A DNA stretch of 50,538 bases from an uncultured Spirochaeta sp. (GTDB lineage: Bacteria > Spirochaetota > Spirochaetia > DSM-27196 > Alkalispirochaetaceae), in assembly GCA_913030605.1 (NCBI GenBank), contig CAJWEZ010000032.1, forward strand, positions 1 to 50,538, read 5' to 3'. The translations under genes were made by a program, and so were the position numbers. The notes beneath the pieces were generated by a model. That model did not search any database and was not told where the DNA came from. It saw nothing but the letters and a program-made list of their open reading frames with translations. The first letter of the stretch is position 1; each line of letters opens with the position of its first letter. Of this stretch, positions 39,722 to 47,790 are shown one piece after another.

Positions 39722-41152
39722 TCACTGCACGGGAGCGAGGAGGTACGCGAGGCGGGAGGCGATTCGGAGCCAGACCGGCATGTGCTGCACATCGTCGATC
39801 CCCACTTCGCGGGAGTGGTCGAAATCGCGGATAAACATATTGTGTACGTCGTGGCCGAAGGCGGTTCCCAGAACGATGGCGGTGATCTCGAAATTGAGGC
39901 GAAAGGAGCGGTTGTCCAGATTGACGGTTCCCACGCCCGCGACCTGTTCGTCCACCAGGAACACCTTTTGGTGCAGAAACCCGGGCCGGTAGCGGAAGAC
40001 CCTGACGCCGGCGCGAATCATGGGTCCGACGAAGGCGAAGGCCGAAAGGTAGACGAGCATGTGATCCGGCCGGTCGGGAATCAGGATGCGCACATCCACA
40101 CCCCGCAGTACCGCCAGGATCAGCGCATCCTGCACCGCCTCGTCGGGAACGAAGTAGGGACTCGCGATCCACAGTCGATGCGTTGCCGTGTGGATTGCGT
40201 GCTGCATCATGAGGCTGGCGGTGGCATAATCGTCCGCCGGGCCGGAGGGAAGGACCAGAACGGAGGAGGAGCGGTGCGGCTCCACGTTCGCCGCCGACGC
40301 GGTGCAGGATATCCAGTCGAGATCCAGATACTCACCGGTGGCCCAGTGCCAGTCCTCAACGAAGGGGAGCTGCAACCCCACCAGCGCCGGACCCGCAAGG
40401 CGCATGTGCGTGTCCCGCCACAGCCCGAACTTCTCGTTGAGGCCCAGGTACTCGTCTCCGACGTTGAGCCCTCCCAGAAAGCCCTCAACTCCGTCCACCA
40501 CCAGCACCTTGCGGTGGTTTCGGAAGTTGAGCTGAAACCGGTTGCGGCGGCCGCGGGTGGAGCTGAACGGGTGTATCCGGATTCCGGCGCTGCGCAGCTC
40601 GTGAAGAAAGTGCATCGGAACGCCGTAGCTGCCGATCTCGTCGAACAGGACATAGATCTTCACGCCCCGGGCGGCGGTTGCGACCAGCAGATCCTTGAGT
40701 TCCTGGCCGAGGCGGTCGGCGCGGATGATGTAGAACTGAATCAGTACGTATCGCTCTGCCCGGCCGATCGCCTCGAACATGCGCTCAAACGCCGCCGGCC
40801 CGTTAATCAGCAGTTCCGTCTCGTTTCCCACCGTGAAAGGGAGCTTGGCAAGGCGTTCCGCCGACGCCAGACGCCCGGCGTCGTCGGGAAACGGTCGGCG
40901 CCACGGCTCCAGAGACTCCCGCAGCGCTCCCACCCGGTCGGTGAGACGGTCGTCGACGTCCTTGCGCGACTGCACGTACCCGTTGAACCGCGTTCGCCCG
41001 AAGACCCAGTAGGCCGGCACGGCGAGGTACGGGAAGGTGTTCAGCGACACGATCCAGGCGATCGCCCCCTGCGACGTCCGAGTGGACAGGAGCGCCGAGA
41101 TCGAGGACAGCACCCCCAGCACCTGGGCGACGGCGATGATTACAGCGAGCAT
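39722..41152 (-). CDS. cls: Cardiolipin synthase (phospholipase D type)
   Basis: 476 residues, usual for ClsA-like enzymes that join two phosphatidylglycerols. Two N-terminal membrane helices (about 3-22 and 33-52), then two PLD domains. Catalytic motifs: FRNHRKVLVVDG (HxK with the following Asp) and, in the second domain, FLHQKVFLVDEQ (HxKxxxxD) with GTVNLDNRSF. ATG at 41152 lacks a good ribosome-binding site. A TTGACC, 17 bases, GACCAT, 8 bases, ATG layout is possible but weak. It is divergent from the YhhQ-type gene. Confidence 0.94.
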   Translation of the reverse strand: MLAVIIAVAQVLGVLSSISALLSTRTSQGAIAWIVSLNTFPYLAVPAYWVFGRTRFNGYVQSRKDVDDRLTDRVGALRESLEPWRRPFPDDAGRLASAERLAKLPFTVGNETELLINGPAAFERMFEAIGRAERYVLIQFYIIRADRLGQELKDLLVATAARGVKIYVLFDEIGSYGVPMHFLHELRSAGIRIHPFSSTRGRRNRFQLNFRNHRKVLVVDGVEGFLGGLNVGDEYLGLNEKFGLWRDTHMRLAGPALVGLQLPFVEDWHWATGEYLDLDWISCTASAANVEPHRSSSVLVLPSGPADDYATASLMMQHAIHTATHRLWIASPYFVPDEAVQDALILAVLRGVDVRILIPDRPDHMLVYLSAFAFVGPMIRAGVRVFRYRPGFLHQKVFLVDEQVAGVGTVNLDNRSFRLNFEITAIVLGTAFGHDVHNMFIRDFDHSREVGIDDVQHMPVWLRIASRLAYLLAPVQ

Positions 41153-41210
41153 ACGCTTCTATGGTCCCCTGCGAACCGCGGACGGTCAAGCGTCCGGGGC
41201 TGCCGACAGG

Positions 41211-41240
41211 TTGCGCGGTATCGGCCAATTCACATAGTAT
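41211..41240 (+). promoter_or_regulatory. Leaderless-type promoter of the YhhQ-type gene
   Basis: TTGCGC (41211-41216), 18 bases, TAGTAT (41235-41240), 9 bases, ATG at 41250. No ribosome-binding site. Confidence 0.5.
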
Positions 41241-41249
41241 CGCGATGTC

Positions 41250-41951
41250 ATGATCACGTTGTCTGATTCCAACGGTGCGCGCCCCGCGGCCTTTACATAT
41301 CTGTCCACCCTCTTCGTCGGTTCGATCGTCGCGGCGAATCTCATGGGCACCAAGGTTATTCCCTTTTTTACGGTCGGTGGCTTCCAGTTCACCGGCTCGG
41401 TGGGGATTTTTCTCTTTCCGGTGTCGTTTCTGGTCACCGACATCATGGCCGAGATCTGGGGCGGTCGGGCGATCCGCTCACTGATCGGCGCCACGATCGC
41501 CATCCTGTTCGTGGTCCTCGCGGTGACCGGCATCGCGACGGTTCTGCCACCGGCGGATCGGTTTGCAGCGACCAACGATGCATATCTCACCATCTTTCGC
41601 AGCTCGTTGCGGATCACGGCAGCGAGCATCGTCGCGTTCGCGATTTCCCAGACCCACGATGTGTGGGCCTTCGAGCTCTGGAAGCGCGTGACCCGCGGTC
41701 GTTTCCTGTGGCTGCGAAACAACCTGTCCACGATCGTGAGTCAGCTGATCGACACGGTGGTGTTCATGCTGATCGCGTTCTGGGGAATGGGTGACCATTT
41801 CACACTGGGGTTCGTGCTGGGAAGCATGGTTCCGCCCTACTGGGCGCTGAAGGTCCTGATGGCGCTCCTGGACACGCCCTTCGTATACCTTGGGGTCCGA
41901 ATTCTGCGGGGACCGCTGCGACCACGTCAGGCGGCGGGAGAAGTCGCCTGA
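41250..41951 (+). CDS. YhhQ-type queuosine-precursor transporter
   Basis: 233 residues with six or seven membrane helices and the family's conserved stretches: SIVAANLMGTKVIPF near the start, FPVSFLVTDIMAEIWGG, and the central DVWAFELWKRVT...RNNLSTIVSQLIDTVVFML, the VUT-family hallmark. Members import preQ0/preQ1 or related precursors for tRNA queuosine. No queuosine gene is in the window, so the role rests on family knowledge. Divergent from cls with a 97-base gap. Confidence 0.92.
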   Translation: MITLSDSNGARPAAFTYLSTLFVGSIVAANLMGTKVIPFFTVGGFQFTGSVGIFLFPVSFLVTDIMAEIWGGRAIRSLIGATIAILFVVLAVTGIATVLPPADRFAATNDAYLTIFRSSLRITAASIVAFAISQTHDVWAFELWKRVTRGRFLWLRNNLSTIVSQLIDTVVFMLIAFWGMGDHFTLGFVLGSMVPPYWALKVLMALLDTPFVYLGVRILRGPLRPRQAAGEVA

Positions 41952-41980
41952 GGCGCACGATTTTCCGATAGAATGGCATT

Positions 41981-42010
41981 TTGACCAAAATTCCTCAACG
42001 GGTGTATAAT
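41981..42010 (+). promoter_or_regulatory. Strong sigma-70-like promoter of the PP2C/7TM-kinase operon
   Basis: TTGACC (41981-41986), 18 bases, TATAAT (42005-42010), a consensus -10. It gives a leader of about 79 bases with GGGAGG (42085-42090) before the ATG at 42096. This operon therefore uses a conventional leader, unlike many first genes in the window. Confidence 0.8.
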
Positions 42011-42095
42011 AGGGGCGTAGACTCTTCATAGGCGCGACCCCACCCCAAAAAGTCCAACAGTAAAAAACGTTCTGGGATTCATTCGGGAGGTGCAC

Positions 42096-43286
42096 ATGGC
42101 ACAACGGCTCCAGAACGTGGAACACGTCGTGTTTGTGGATGACGACGCCGATGTTCTCGCATCGTTCGTTCGCGATCTGCAACCATGGCTGCGGGCCCAC
42201 GACATTTCATACGACGCCGTCGACTCCGGTGCGGCGTGCCTCTCGGTTCTCGCGGATCGCTACCCCGCCACCGGTCTCGTTATTTCCGATCTGCGCATGC
42301 CGGATATGAATGGTGTGGAGCTGTTTGAACGGATCGGGACCGAGTATCCCGACATCGGGTGCATCCTCGTGACCGCTTTTTCCGACATGCAGCAGATCAA
42401 CCGCGCCGTCGCCACGTCGATTCTGGGGCTGGTACACAAGCCGTGGCAGCCGGATCATCTCAACGAGGAAGTTGCCCGGGCCGCGGAGACGGTGGACCGG
42501 ACGCGGGCCGACGCGCGCCGCAACCGGCACCTGAACGAGCAACTGGAGCTTGCCGCGGTATTCCAGCGGGAGTTCATGGCGATCGCCCCGCCACCGGACG
42601 ACCGTCTGGAGGTGGAGAGCTTCTCCCGTCCGGCGCCGGGTATGCACCTGACCGGCGACTACTTCGACGTTGTCCGCCTCGATGCCGACCGCTACCAGAT
42701 CGTCGTCGCCGATGCCGCCGGAAGCGGCGTCCGACCGGCGCTGGTGAGCGCCATGCTCAAGATCATCGGCCGCTCGCAGCCGGAAGGCCCGGCACAGCTC
42801 CTGAGTACGTTCAACCACCGGCTGGCCTCGATCCTTCCGCAGGTGTCGGATCTTCTGGTCTCCTGCATCGTCGCGGATGTCGACCTCGGTCGGGGAACGG
42901 CGGTTGTTGCGAACGCCGGACACTACCCTGTCATCCGCGTGGGCACCGAGATCGGGAGAGAAGGGCTTCCCCCGGGGCCGGCGCTGGGCTTCGATCCCAA
43001 CGTGACGTACACCGAGAACGAATTCACCGTCAAACCGGGTGATCGCCTGGTGTTCTATACCGACGGCATCTTCGAGGCGTCGCCACGCTACCGCGCCACC
43101 CGCGACCGTTCCGACGACTACCTGACGGACCTGTTCCGTCGCGCACACGGAAGCCGCACCTTCTCCGACGAGGTCGTCCGCCTGTTCACCGCCGAACGAC
43201 TGCTGGCGGAACAGTCTGTGGCGCCGCTGTTTGCAGACGACGCAACGCTGGTCTCGGTCCTCGTGCGGTCGCTCGGGGGTGCGTGA
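42096..43286 (+). CDS. Receiver - PP2C (SpoIIE-type) phosphatase
   Basis: 396 residues. Residues 10-125: receiver (phospho-Asp65 in LVISDLRMPD, Lys in GLVHKPWQP). Residues 130-165: helical linker. Residues 175-390: PP2C/SpoIIE phosphatase with metal-binding Asp in LTGDYFDVV, VADAAGSGVRPAL, ANAGHYPV and FYTDGIFEA. It should dephosphorylate a Ser/Thr-phosphoprotein when the receiver is phosphorylated, as in RsbU-like stress pathways. ATG at 42096 is chosen because GGGAGG lies 5 bases upstream; the GTG at 42090 overlaps that site. Its TGA overlaps the kinase ATG (TGATG), so the two are coupled. Confidence 0.93.
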   Translation: MAQRLQNVEHVVFVDDDADVLASFVRDLQPWLRAHDISYDAVDSGAACLSVLADRYPATGLVISDLRMPDMNGVELFERIGTEYPDIGCILVTAFSDMQQINRAVATSILGLVHKPWQPDHLNEEVARAAETVDRTRADARRNRHLNEQLELAAVFQREFMAIAPPPDDRLEVESFSRPAPGMHLTGDYFDVVRLDADRYQIVVADAAGSGVRPALVSAMLKIIGRSQPEGPAQLLSTFNHRLASILPQVSDLLVSCIVADVDLGRGTAVVANAGHYPVIRVGTEIGREGLPPGPALGFDPNVTYTENEFTVKPGDRLVFYTDGIFEASPRYRATRDRSDDYLTDLFRRAHGSRTFSDEVVRLFTAERLLAEQSVAPLFADDATLVSVLVRSLGGA

Positions 43287-45043
43287 TGGAATACCGGCTG
43301 TACGTCGTCCTCGCTCCGGTGGCGGCGGTGCTGAGCCTCGCAACGACGTTTCGCGTATGGACCGCCCGCAGCCGGCCGATGGCCCACGCCGTACTGGCGT
43401 ACCTGCTGTCGGCGGCGGGGCTGCTGCTCAGCAACACCCTCGAGCTGCTGTCGCCGACGGAGACTCTGACGTTCCTGTTTGCGCGGACCAACTACGTGTT
43501 CTTCTTTGCGGTGATCATGTCGTGGTACTCGTTTGCCATGGTGTACGCCGGAAAGCCGCGACTGGCGTCGCTGCGGGCGGAGTTGCCGCTGATCGTGTTT
43601 TTTGTGGCGGCGCTGTTCGTCATTTTCACCAACGGGTACCACGGGTGGTACTGGACCGACGTCGAGTTCGCCATGCACGAGGGCTTCCTGACCGTCCGCG
43701 GCGGATTCGGGCCCCTCTTCTGGGTGATCGGTACGGCGATCTACCTCGTCCTGGGCGCCGGAGCACTGGCGATCCTGCTCGCGGTGGCCGGCCTGCCGCT
43801 GTGGTATCGGCGCCAATCGCTGTTGGTCGTCGCCGGAGTGGTCGCACCGCTGGCGTTCAACCTGGCGTACGTGTTCCGGATATTCCCCGACTTCCAGAAG
43901 GACTACACACCACTGGCCTACGCGTTCTCCGCCTGCGCCTTCTCCCTCGGTGTGCGACGGAACGCACTCTTCCGCCAGCGACCCCTGCCCCGACGCGCCC
44001 TCATCGAGGACATCTCCAGTGGTGTGGTGGCGATTGACCGCGACGGGATCATCAGCGACACGAATCCCGCGGCGCGACAGATGATCGGCGCCGCCGAGTC
44101 ACTCATCGGACGGCCGGCGGCGGAAATCCCCGAATTCAGCTTTGTGTTCCGCCGCCTGGACCCCGCCCGTTTCTCCGAGTTTGCGGTCAACCACAACGGG
44201 CGCAGCATCCATGTCACGGTGCGACCCGTTCGCGTCTCTCGCCCGCACGGAGCCGTGATCGTCACGATGAACGACACCACCGAGTGGGAGCGGCTTCAGG
44301 AAGAACGTCACAACCTCCAGGTACAACTGCTGGACCAGGAACGGTTCGCCACCGTCGGTCACCTGGCGACGAGCGTCGCGCACGAGGTGAACAATCCCCT
44401 GACCTCGCTGCAGAGCGCCTACAGACGGGTGGTCCAGATATCCGAGGAGCACGGAGTCCCGGTGGGCAACGGCGAAATCGCGGAAATGGACCAGGTGTTC
44501 AGCCGTGGTATGGACCGCATCTCCAGCGTCCTCAGAACACTCATGGAAACCGCCCGACCGCCGGACGCCAAGATCCGCGAACGCTTTGACATCCACGAGG
44601 TGATCGAGAGCACGCTGCAGCTCGCCCGGGGCCGCTACCGTGACGTGGCCCGGCTCGAACGCGACTTCCACGCCGTGCCGCTGCTCACCGGCGACCCCGG
44701 CGCGATCAGCCAGGTGATTCTCAATATTCTGATCAACGCCAGTCAGGCGATCCGCGACCAGATGGACGCGGAAGGAACCACCGGTCGCCGCGGCCTGATT
44801 CGGATCGAGACACGCAGCCACCCGGATGCCGTGGAATGCAGAATCCTCAACGACGGCCCGCCGATTCCCGAAGAGATCGTCGACCGGCTGTTTGAGCCGT
44901 TCTTCACGACCAAGCGCCGCGGATCAGGGACCGGACTGGGTCTCGCGATCTCCCGGGACATCGTAACGGTTCAGCACGGCGGCTCGCTGACGCTGATCCG
45001 CGGACCGCTCACGGGGTTTTCGATCGGCCTGCCGCTCTCGTGA
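43286..45043 (+). CDS. 7TM sensor histidine kinase
   Basis: 585 residues. Residues 1-225: seven-helix N-terminal sensor (HisK_N 7TM type; FLFARTNYVFFFAVIMSWYSFAMVYAG is typical). Residues 235-340: PAS (IDRDGIISDTNPAARQMIG). Residues 350-430: HisKA with phospho-His in VAHEVNNPLTSL. Residues 470-585: ATPase with ILNILINASQAI and FEPFFTTKRRGSGTGLGL. It overlaps the receiver-PP2C gene by 1 base, so it is probably that protein's kinase. The sensed signal is unknown. Confidence 0.93.
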   Translation: MEYRLYVVLAPVAAVLSLATTFRVWTARSRPMAHAVLAYLLSAAGLLLSNTLELLSPTETLTFLFARTNYVFFFAVIMSWYSFAMVYAGKPRLASLRAELPLIVFFVAALFVIFTNGYHGWYWTDVEFAMHEGFLTVRGGFGPLFWVIGTAIYLVLGAGALAILLAVAGLPLWYRRQSLLVVAGVVAPLAFNLAYVFRIFPDFQKDYTPLAYAFSACAFSLGVRRNALFRQRPLPRRALIEDISSGVVAIDRDGIISDTNPAARQMIGAAESLIGRPAAEIPEFSFVFRRLDPARFSEFAVNHNGRSIHVTVRPVRVSRPHGAVIVTMNDTTEWERLQEERHNLQVQLLDQERFATVGHLATSVAHEVNNPLTSLQSAYRRVVQISEEHGVPVGNGEIAEMDQVFSRGMDRISSVLRTLMETARPPDAKIRERFDIHEVIESTLQLARGRYRDVARLERDFHAVPLLTGDPGAISQVILNILINASQAIRDQMDAEGTTGRRGLIRIETRSHPDAVECRILNDGPPIPEEIVDRLFEPFFTTKRRGSGTGLGLAISRDIVTVQHGGSLTLIRGPLTGFSIGLPLS

Positions 45044-45068
45044 TCTTTTGGTTTTTCGCGAAGCGCGA

Positions 45069-45074
45069 TATGCT
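45069..45074 (+). promoter_or_regulatory. -10 box of a leaderless-type promoter (diguanylate cyclase)
   Basis: TATGCT ends 8 bases before the ATG at 45083; TTTTGG lies about 17 bases upstream. A small TCGCG/CGCGA inverted repeat overlaps it. No ribosome-binding site. Confidence 0.45.
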
Positions 45075-45082
45075 CTCCGGTC

Positions 45083-46927
45083 ATGGGCCGTCGGCAGCTC
45101 CATCGTATCGCACCTCGGGCTCTAACCGGCATCGCCATTCTGGTGGTGACCACCGCGGTCCTGGCGGTGATTGTGGCGCTGCCGTCGGCGCGAACGATCA
45201 ACGAGCTCAGGCTCCACGGTGGCGTCCTGGAGCTGGGCCCCGGCGAGCGCGGAACGGTGCAGTCGCTCACCGGAACCTGGCAGGCGGCACCGGGACGCGT
45301 CGTCCCGCCGAGTCTTTTTGACTACTTCGATTGGACCACGGTGGATGTCCCCGGCACCTCGAGCGACTACCGGACGATCACCTATCGCGCACGCATCACC
45401 GGCCTGAACCCGGGCGTCGAGTACGCCCTCTACATCATGGATCTCACCGGAAACGGCCGCATCTTCATCAACGGGCACCTGGAAGGCTATATGGGCCCGC
45501 GGGAAATCACCGGCGCCCTCCTGCCGGGCTTCGTTCCGCGGTTGTTTCCGGCGGTGCCACGGGGCCCCGAGATCGAGGTGGTGATCCAGGTCGAAAACAT
45601 GTCCCACGCCCGGACCGGTATCTGGCAGGACATCTACTTCGGTCCCCGGGACGAGGTGATTCGCTTTCGCGACCGCGTCCGCGGGATCGAATTGTTTATC
45701 AGCGGCGCTATCCTCCTCATGGCGCTGTACCACCTGATCCTGTACTGGTTGAACCCCCTGGATCGCTCCACGCTGTTCTTCGCCCTGTTCACCATAGCCG
45801 TGGCGCTGAAGACGCTCCTCTCGGGACACCAGGTTCTGCTGTACCATTTTGACGTTCGATATCAGGTTCCATGGATACGCCTGGCATTTGCCTCGGTCAC
45901 CGCGGCGGTGCCGCTGTTCCTCTTCTACCTCCGCGAACTGTTTCCGGACCACGTACACCGCCGTGTGGCCGCGGCGACGGCGATCCTGGCAACGGTGCAG
46001 CTGGTGCTGGTCCTGGTGCTTCCCTTTCCGCGCCTCCAGGTTCAGTTTCACCAGTGGCAGGTGCTTATCGTTGCGGGATTCGGGTACGCCGCCTGGAGGA
46101 CGATCGAGGCGACGAGGGACCATGTCGCCGGCGCCGGTGCTCTGTTCGGGGGCCTGGTGTTTCTGTTTGTCTTTACCCTCAACGACATTCTCTTTGACAT
46201 GGGGCTTATCCACACCGGCTTCCTCCTGTCTGCGGGACTGTTCGGGTTCCTCTTTTCCCAGGCCGTGGTGCTGGCGGTACGCTACGATGTGCTGTTCCAG
46301 GAAACCCGCGCCCTCAGAGAGGACCTTGAGGAGAAAGTCGCTGTCCGGACTGCGGAACTCGAACGCCTGGCGCGGCAGGATCCGCTCACCGGTCTCATCA
46401 ACCGGCGCCACGGCGGAGAGGTCCTCCTGGGCGAGGTGCGGCGCTTTCTGCGGTACGGAACCACCCTGTCGCTGGTGCTGATCGATGTGGACCATTTCAA
46501 GGAGATCAACGACACCCGCGGCCACCAGGTGGGCGACGATGTACTGGTGGGGCTGGCGTCGATGCTTCAGAACTCCACCCGTGCGACCGACCGTGTGAGC
46601 CGCTGGGGCGGAGAGGAGTTTCTGCTCATCCTTCCGGAGACGACCGAGGAGCAGGCGGCGCACCTGGCGCAGAAGCTGCGCGAGACGCTGGCTGCGCGGC
46701 CCCTGGAGACCCGCGCCGGTTCCGTAGCCGTCACATTCAGCGGTGGCATTATCGGAACGGACCGGTTCCCGCGGGAGGAACTGGCCGACGGGGACGGCAC
46801 AGACGCACACGAGGCGGCGGAAGAACGGGTCGTGGACCGCCTTCTGCGGCACGCCGATCTCGCCCTCTACGCCGCAAAGAACGGCGGTCGCAACCGCGTC
46901 GTCCACGTGGCGGATATCAGAACATGA
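45083..46927 (+). CDS. 7TMR-DISM diguanylate cyclase (GGDEF)
   Basis: 614 residues. A first membrane helix (about 14-33), then a periplasmic 7TMR-DISMED2-like jelly-roll (residues 40-195), seven helices (about 200-405), a short coiled coil, and a GGDEF domain (residues 425-610). The catalytic motif is GGEEF (509-513), an active variant. An inhibitory I-site RxxD (Arg500-Asp503) sits five residues upstream, so c-di-GMP should shut the enzyme off. The GGDEF metal-binding Asp is in LIDVDHFKEIND. It follows the 7TM kinase by 39 bases and its stop overlaps the next ATG (ATGA). Confidence 0.94.
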   Translation: MGRRQLHRIAPRALTGIAILVVTTAVLAVIVALPSARTINELRLHGGVLELGPGERGTVQSLTGTWQAAPGRVVPPSLFDYFDWTTVDVPGTSSDYRTITYRARITGLNPGVEYALYIMDLTGNGRIFINGHLEGYMGPREITGALLPGFVPRLFPAVPRGPEIEVVIQVENMSHARTGIWQDIYFGPRDEVIRFRDRVRGIELFISGAILLMALYHLILYWLNPLDRSTLFFALFTIAVALKTLLSGHQVLLYHFDVRYQVPWIRLAFASVTAAVPLFLFYLRELFPDHVHRRVAAATAILATVQLVLVLVLPFPRLQVQFHQWQVLIVAGFGYAAWRTIEATRDHVAGAGALFGGLVFLFVFTLNDILFDMGLIHTGFLLSAGLFGFLFSQAVVLAVRYDVLFQETRALREDLEEKVAVRTAELERLARQDPLTGLINRRHGGEVLLGEVRRFLRYGTTLSLVLIDVDHFKEINDTRGHQVGDDVLVGLASMLQNSTRATDRVSRWGGEEFLLILPETTEEQAAHLAQKLRETLAARPLETRAGSVAVTFSGGIIGTDRFPREELADGDGTDAHEAAEERVVDRLLRHADLALYAAKNGGRNRVVHVADIRT

Positions 46928-47790
46928 AGGCAGTACTCGTGGTACTGGCGTCGACGGTCCTGTTCGCCGGCGCCACGGTGGTGGCGAAGTACGGGGCCAC
47001 CGTCGCCGACCTGAACGCCGCCTGGGTGACGATGGCGCGATTTGTGGTGGGCCTTCTGGTCGCGGTTCCGGCGATCGTGCGGGACCCGTCAATCCTGCGC
47101 CCCGTCTCGCCACTGTGGGTGGGAACGCGGGCGGTGAGCAACGTGGTGGCCGTGTTTCTCTTCTTTTTCGGTATCCAGCTGACCACGGTCTCGAAGGCCA
47201 ACCTGCTCAACATGACCTACCCGGTCTTTGTCTTTCTGTTTGCACCGGCCGTGACGCGCGAACCGATTCCGCGGCGTCTGTACGCGTTTCTGGCGGCGAC
47301 GCTGGTGGGGGTGTGGAACGTGGTACGGCCGCCGTCGCTCGACAATCTGGGCGACCTTGCCACCGGAGACATTCTGGCGTTTTCCTCCGCTCTGGTAGCG
47401 GGGTTCGCCATCTCGAGCCTCCGCCGGGCGCGGCGCACCGACGGGAGCACGACGATCGTGATCTATGTGATGGCGGTGGGCGTCGTGCTCAATGCGGCGA
47501 TCCTGCCGTTTGTACCGCTCCCGGACGCCAGAGGCCTGGGAATCGCGGTGGTGGCGGGGAGTCTGGGTGCCGTGGGTCAGTACGCCCTGACCGCGGGGTT
47601 CAGGCGGGTGTCGGCACCGGCGGGAGCGCTTCTTTCCACGGCCCGTATTCCGATCGCCGTCCTCGCCGGTGTGCTGTTTTTCGCGGATCCCATGACGCCC
47701 CGCACGATCGCCGGGGCGGTGCTTATCGCGATATCGCTGATTGGCGCGTCGCTTCCGGCGCCGACCGGCGAGCCACGTCGCCGGCGTTGA
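46924..47790 (+). CDS. EamA-family drug/metabolite exporter (copy 2)
   Basis: 288 residues, ten membrane helices in two EamA halves. [21 protein letters not shown] and [25 protein letters not shown] are typical of the family repeats. ATG at 46924 overlaps the cyclase stop by 4 bases. The 3' end overlaps the convergent chemoreceptor gene by 68 bases, so its basic tail is coded on the strand opposite the receptor's C-terminus. Substrate unknown. Confidence 0.92.
   Translation: MKAVLVVLASTVLFAGATVVAKYGATVADLNAAWVTMARFVVGLLVAVPAIVRDPSILRPVSPLWVGTRAVSNVVAVFLFFFGIQLTTVSKANLLNMTYPVFVFLFAPAVTREPIPRRLYAFLAATLVGVWNVVRPPSLDNLGDLATGDILAFSSALVAGFAISSLRRARRTDGSTTIVIYVMAVGVVLNAAILPFVPLPDARGLGIAVVAGSLGAVGQYALTAGFRRVSAPAGALLSTARIPIAVLAGVLFFADPMTPRTIAGAVLIAISLIGASLPAPTGEPRRRR

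Noticed and set aside
41952..42095. Riboswitch in the leader of the PP2C/kinase operon
   Set aside because: The leader is AT-rich and 79 bases long but I see no conserved aptamer core or terminator/antiterminator pair.
45122..47113. Minus-strand open frame of 663 codons opposite the diguanylate cyclase
   Set aside because: Shadow frame; the plus strand has the GGEEF and I-site motifs and the membrane helices.
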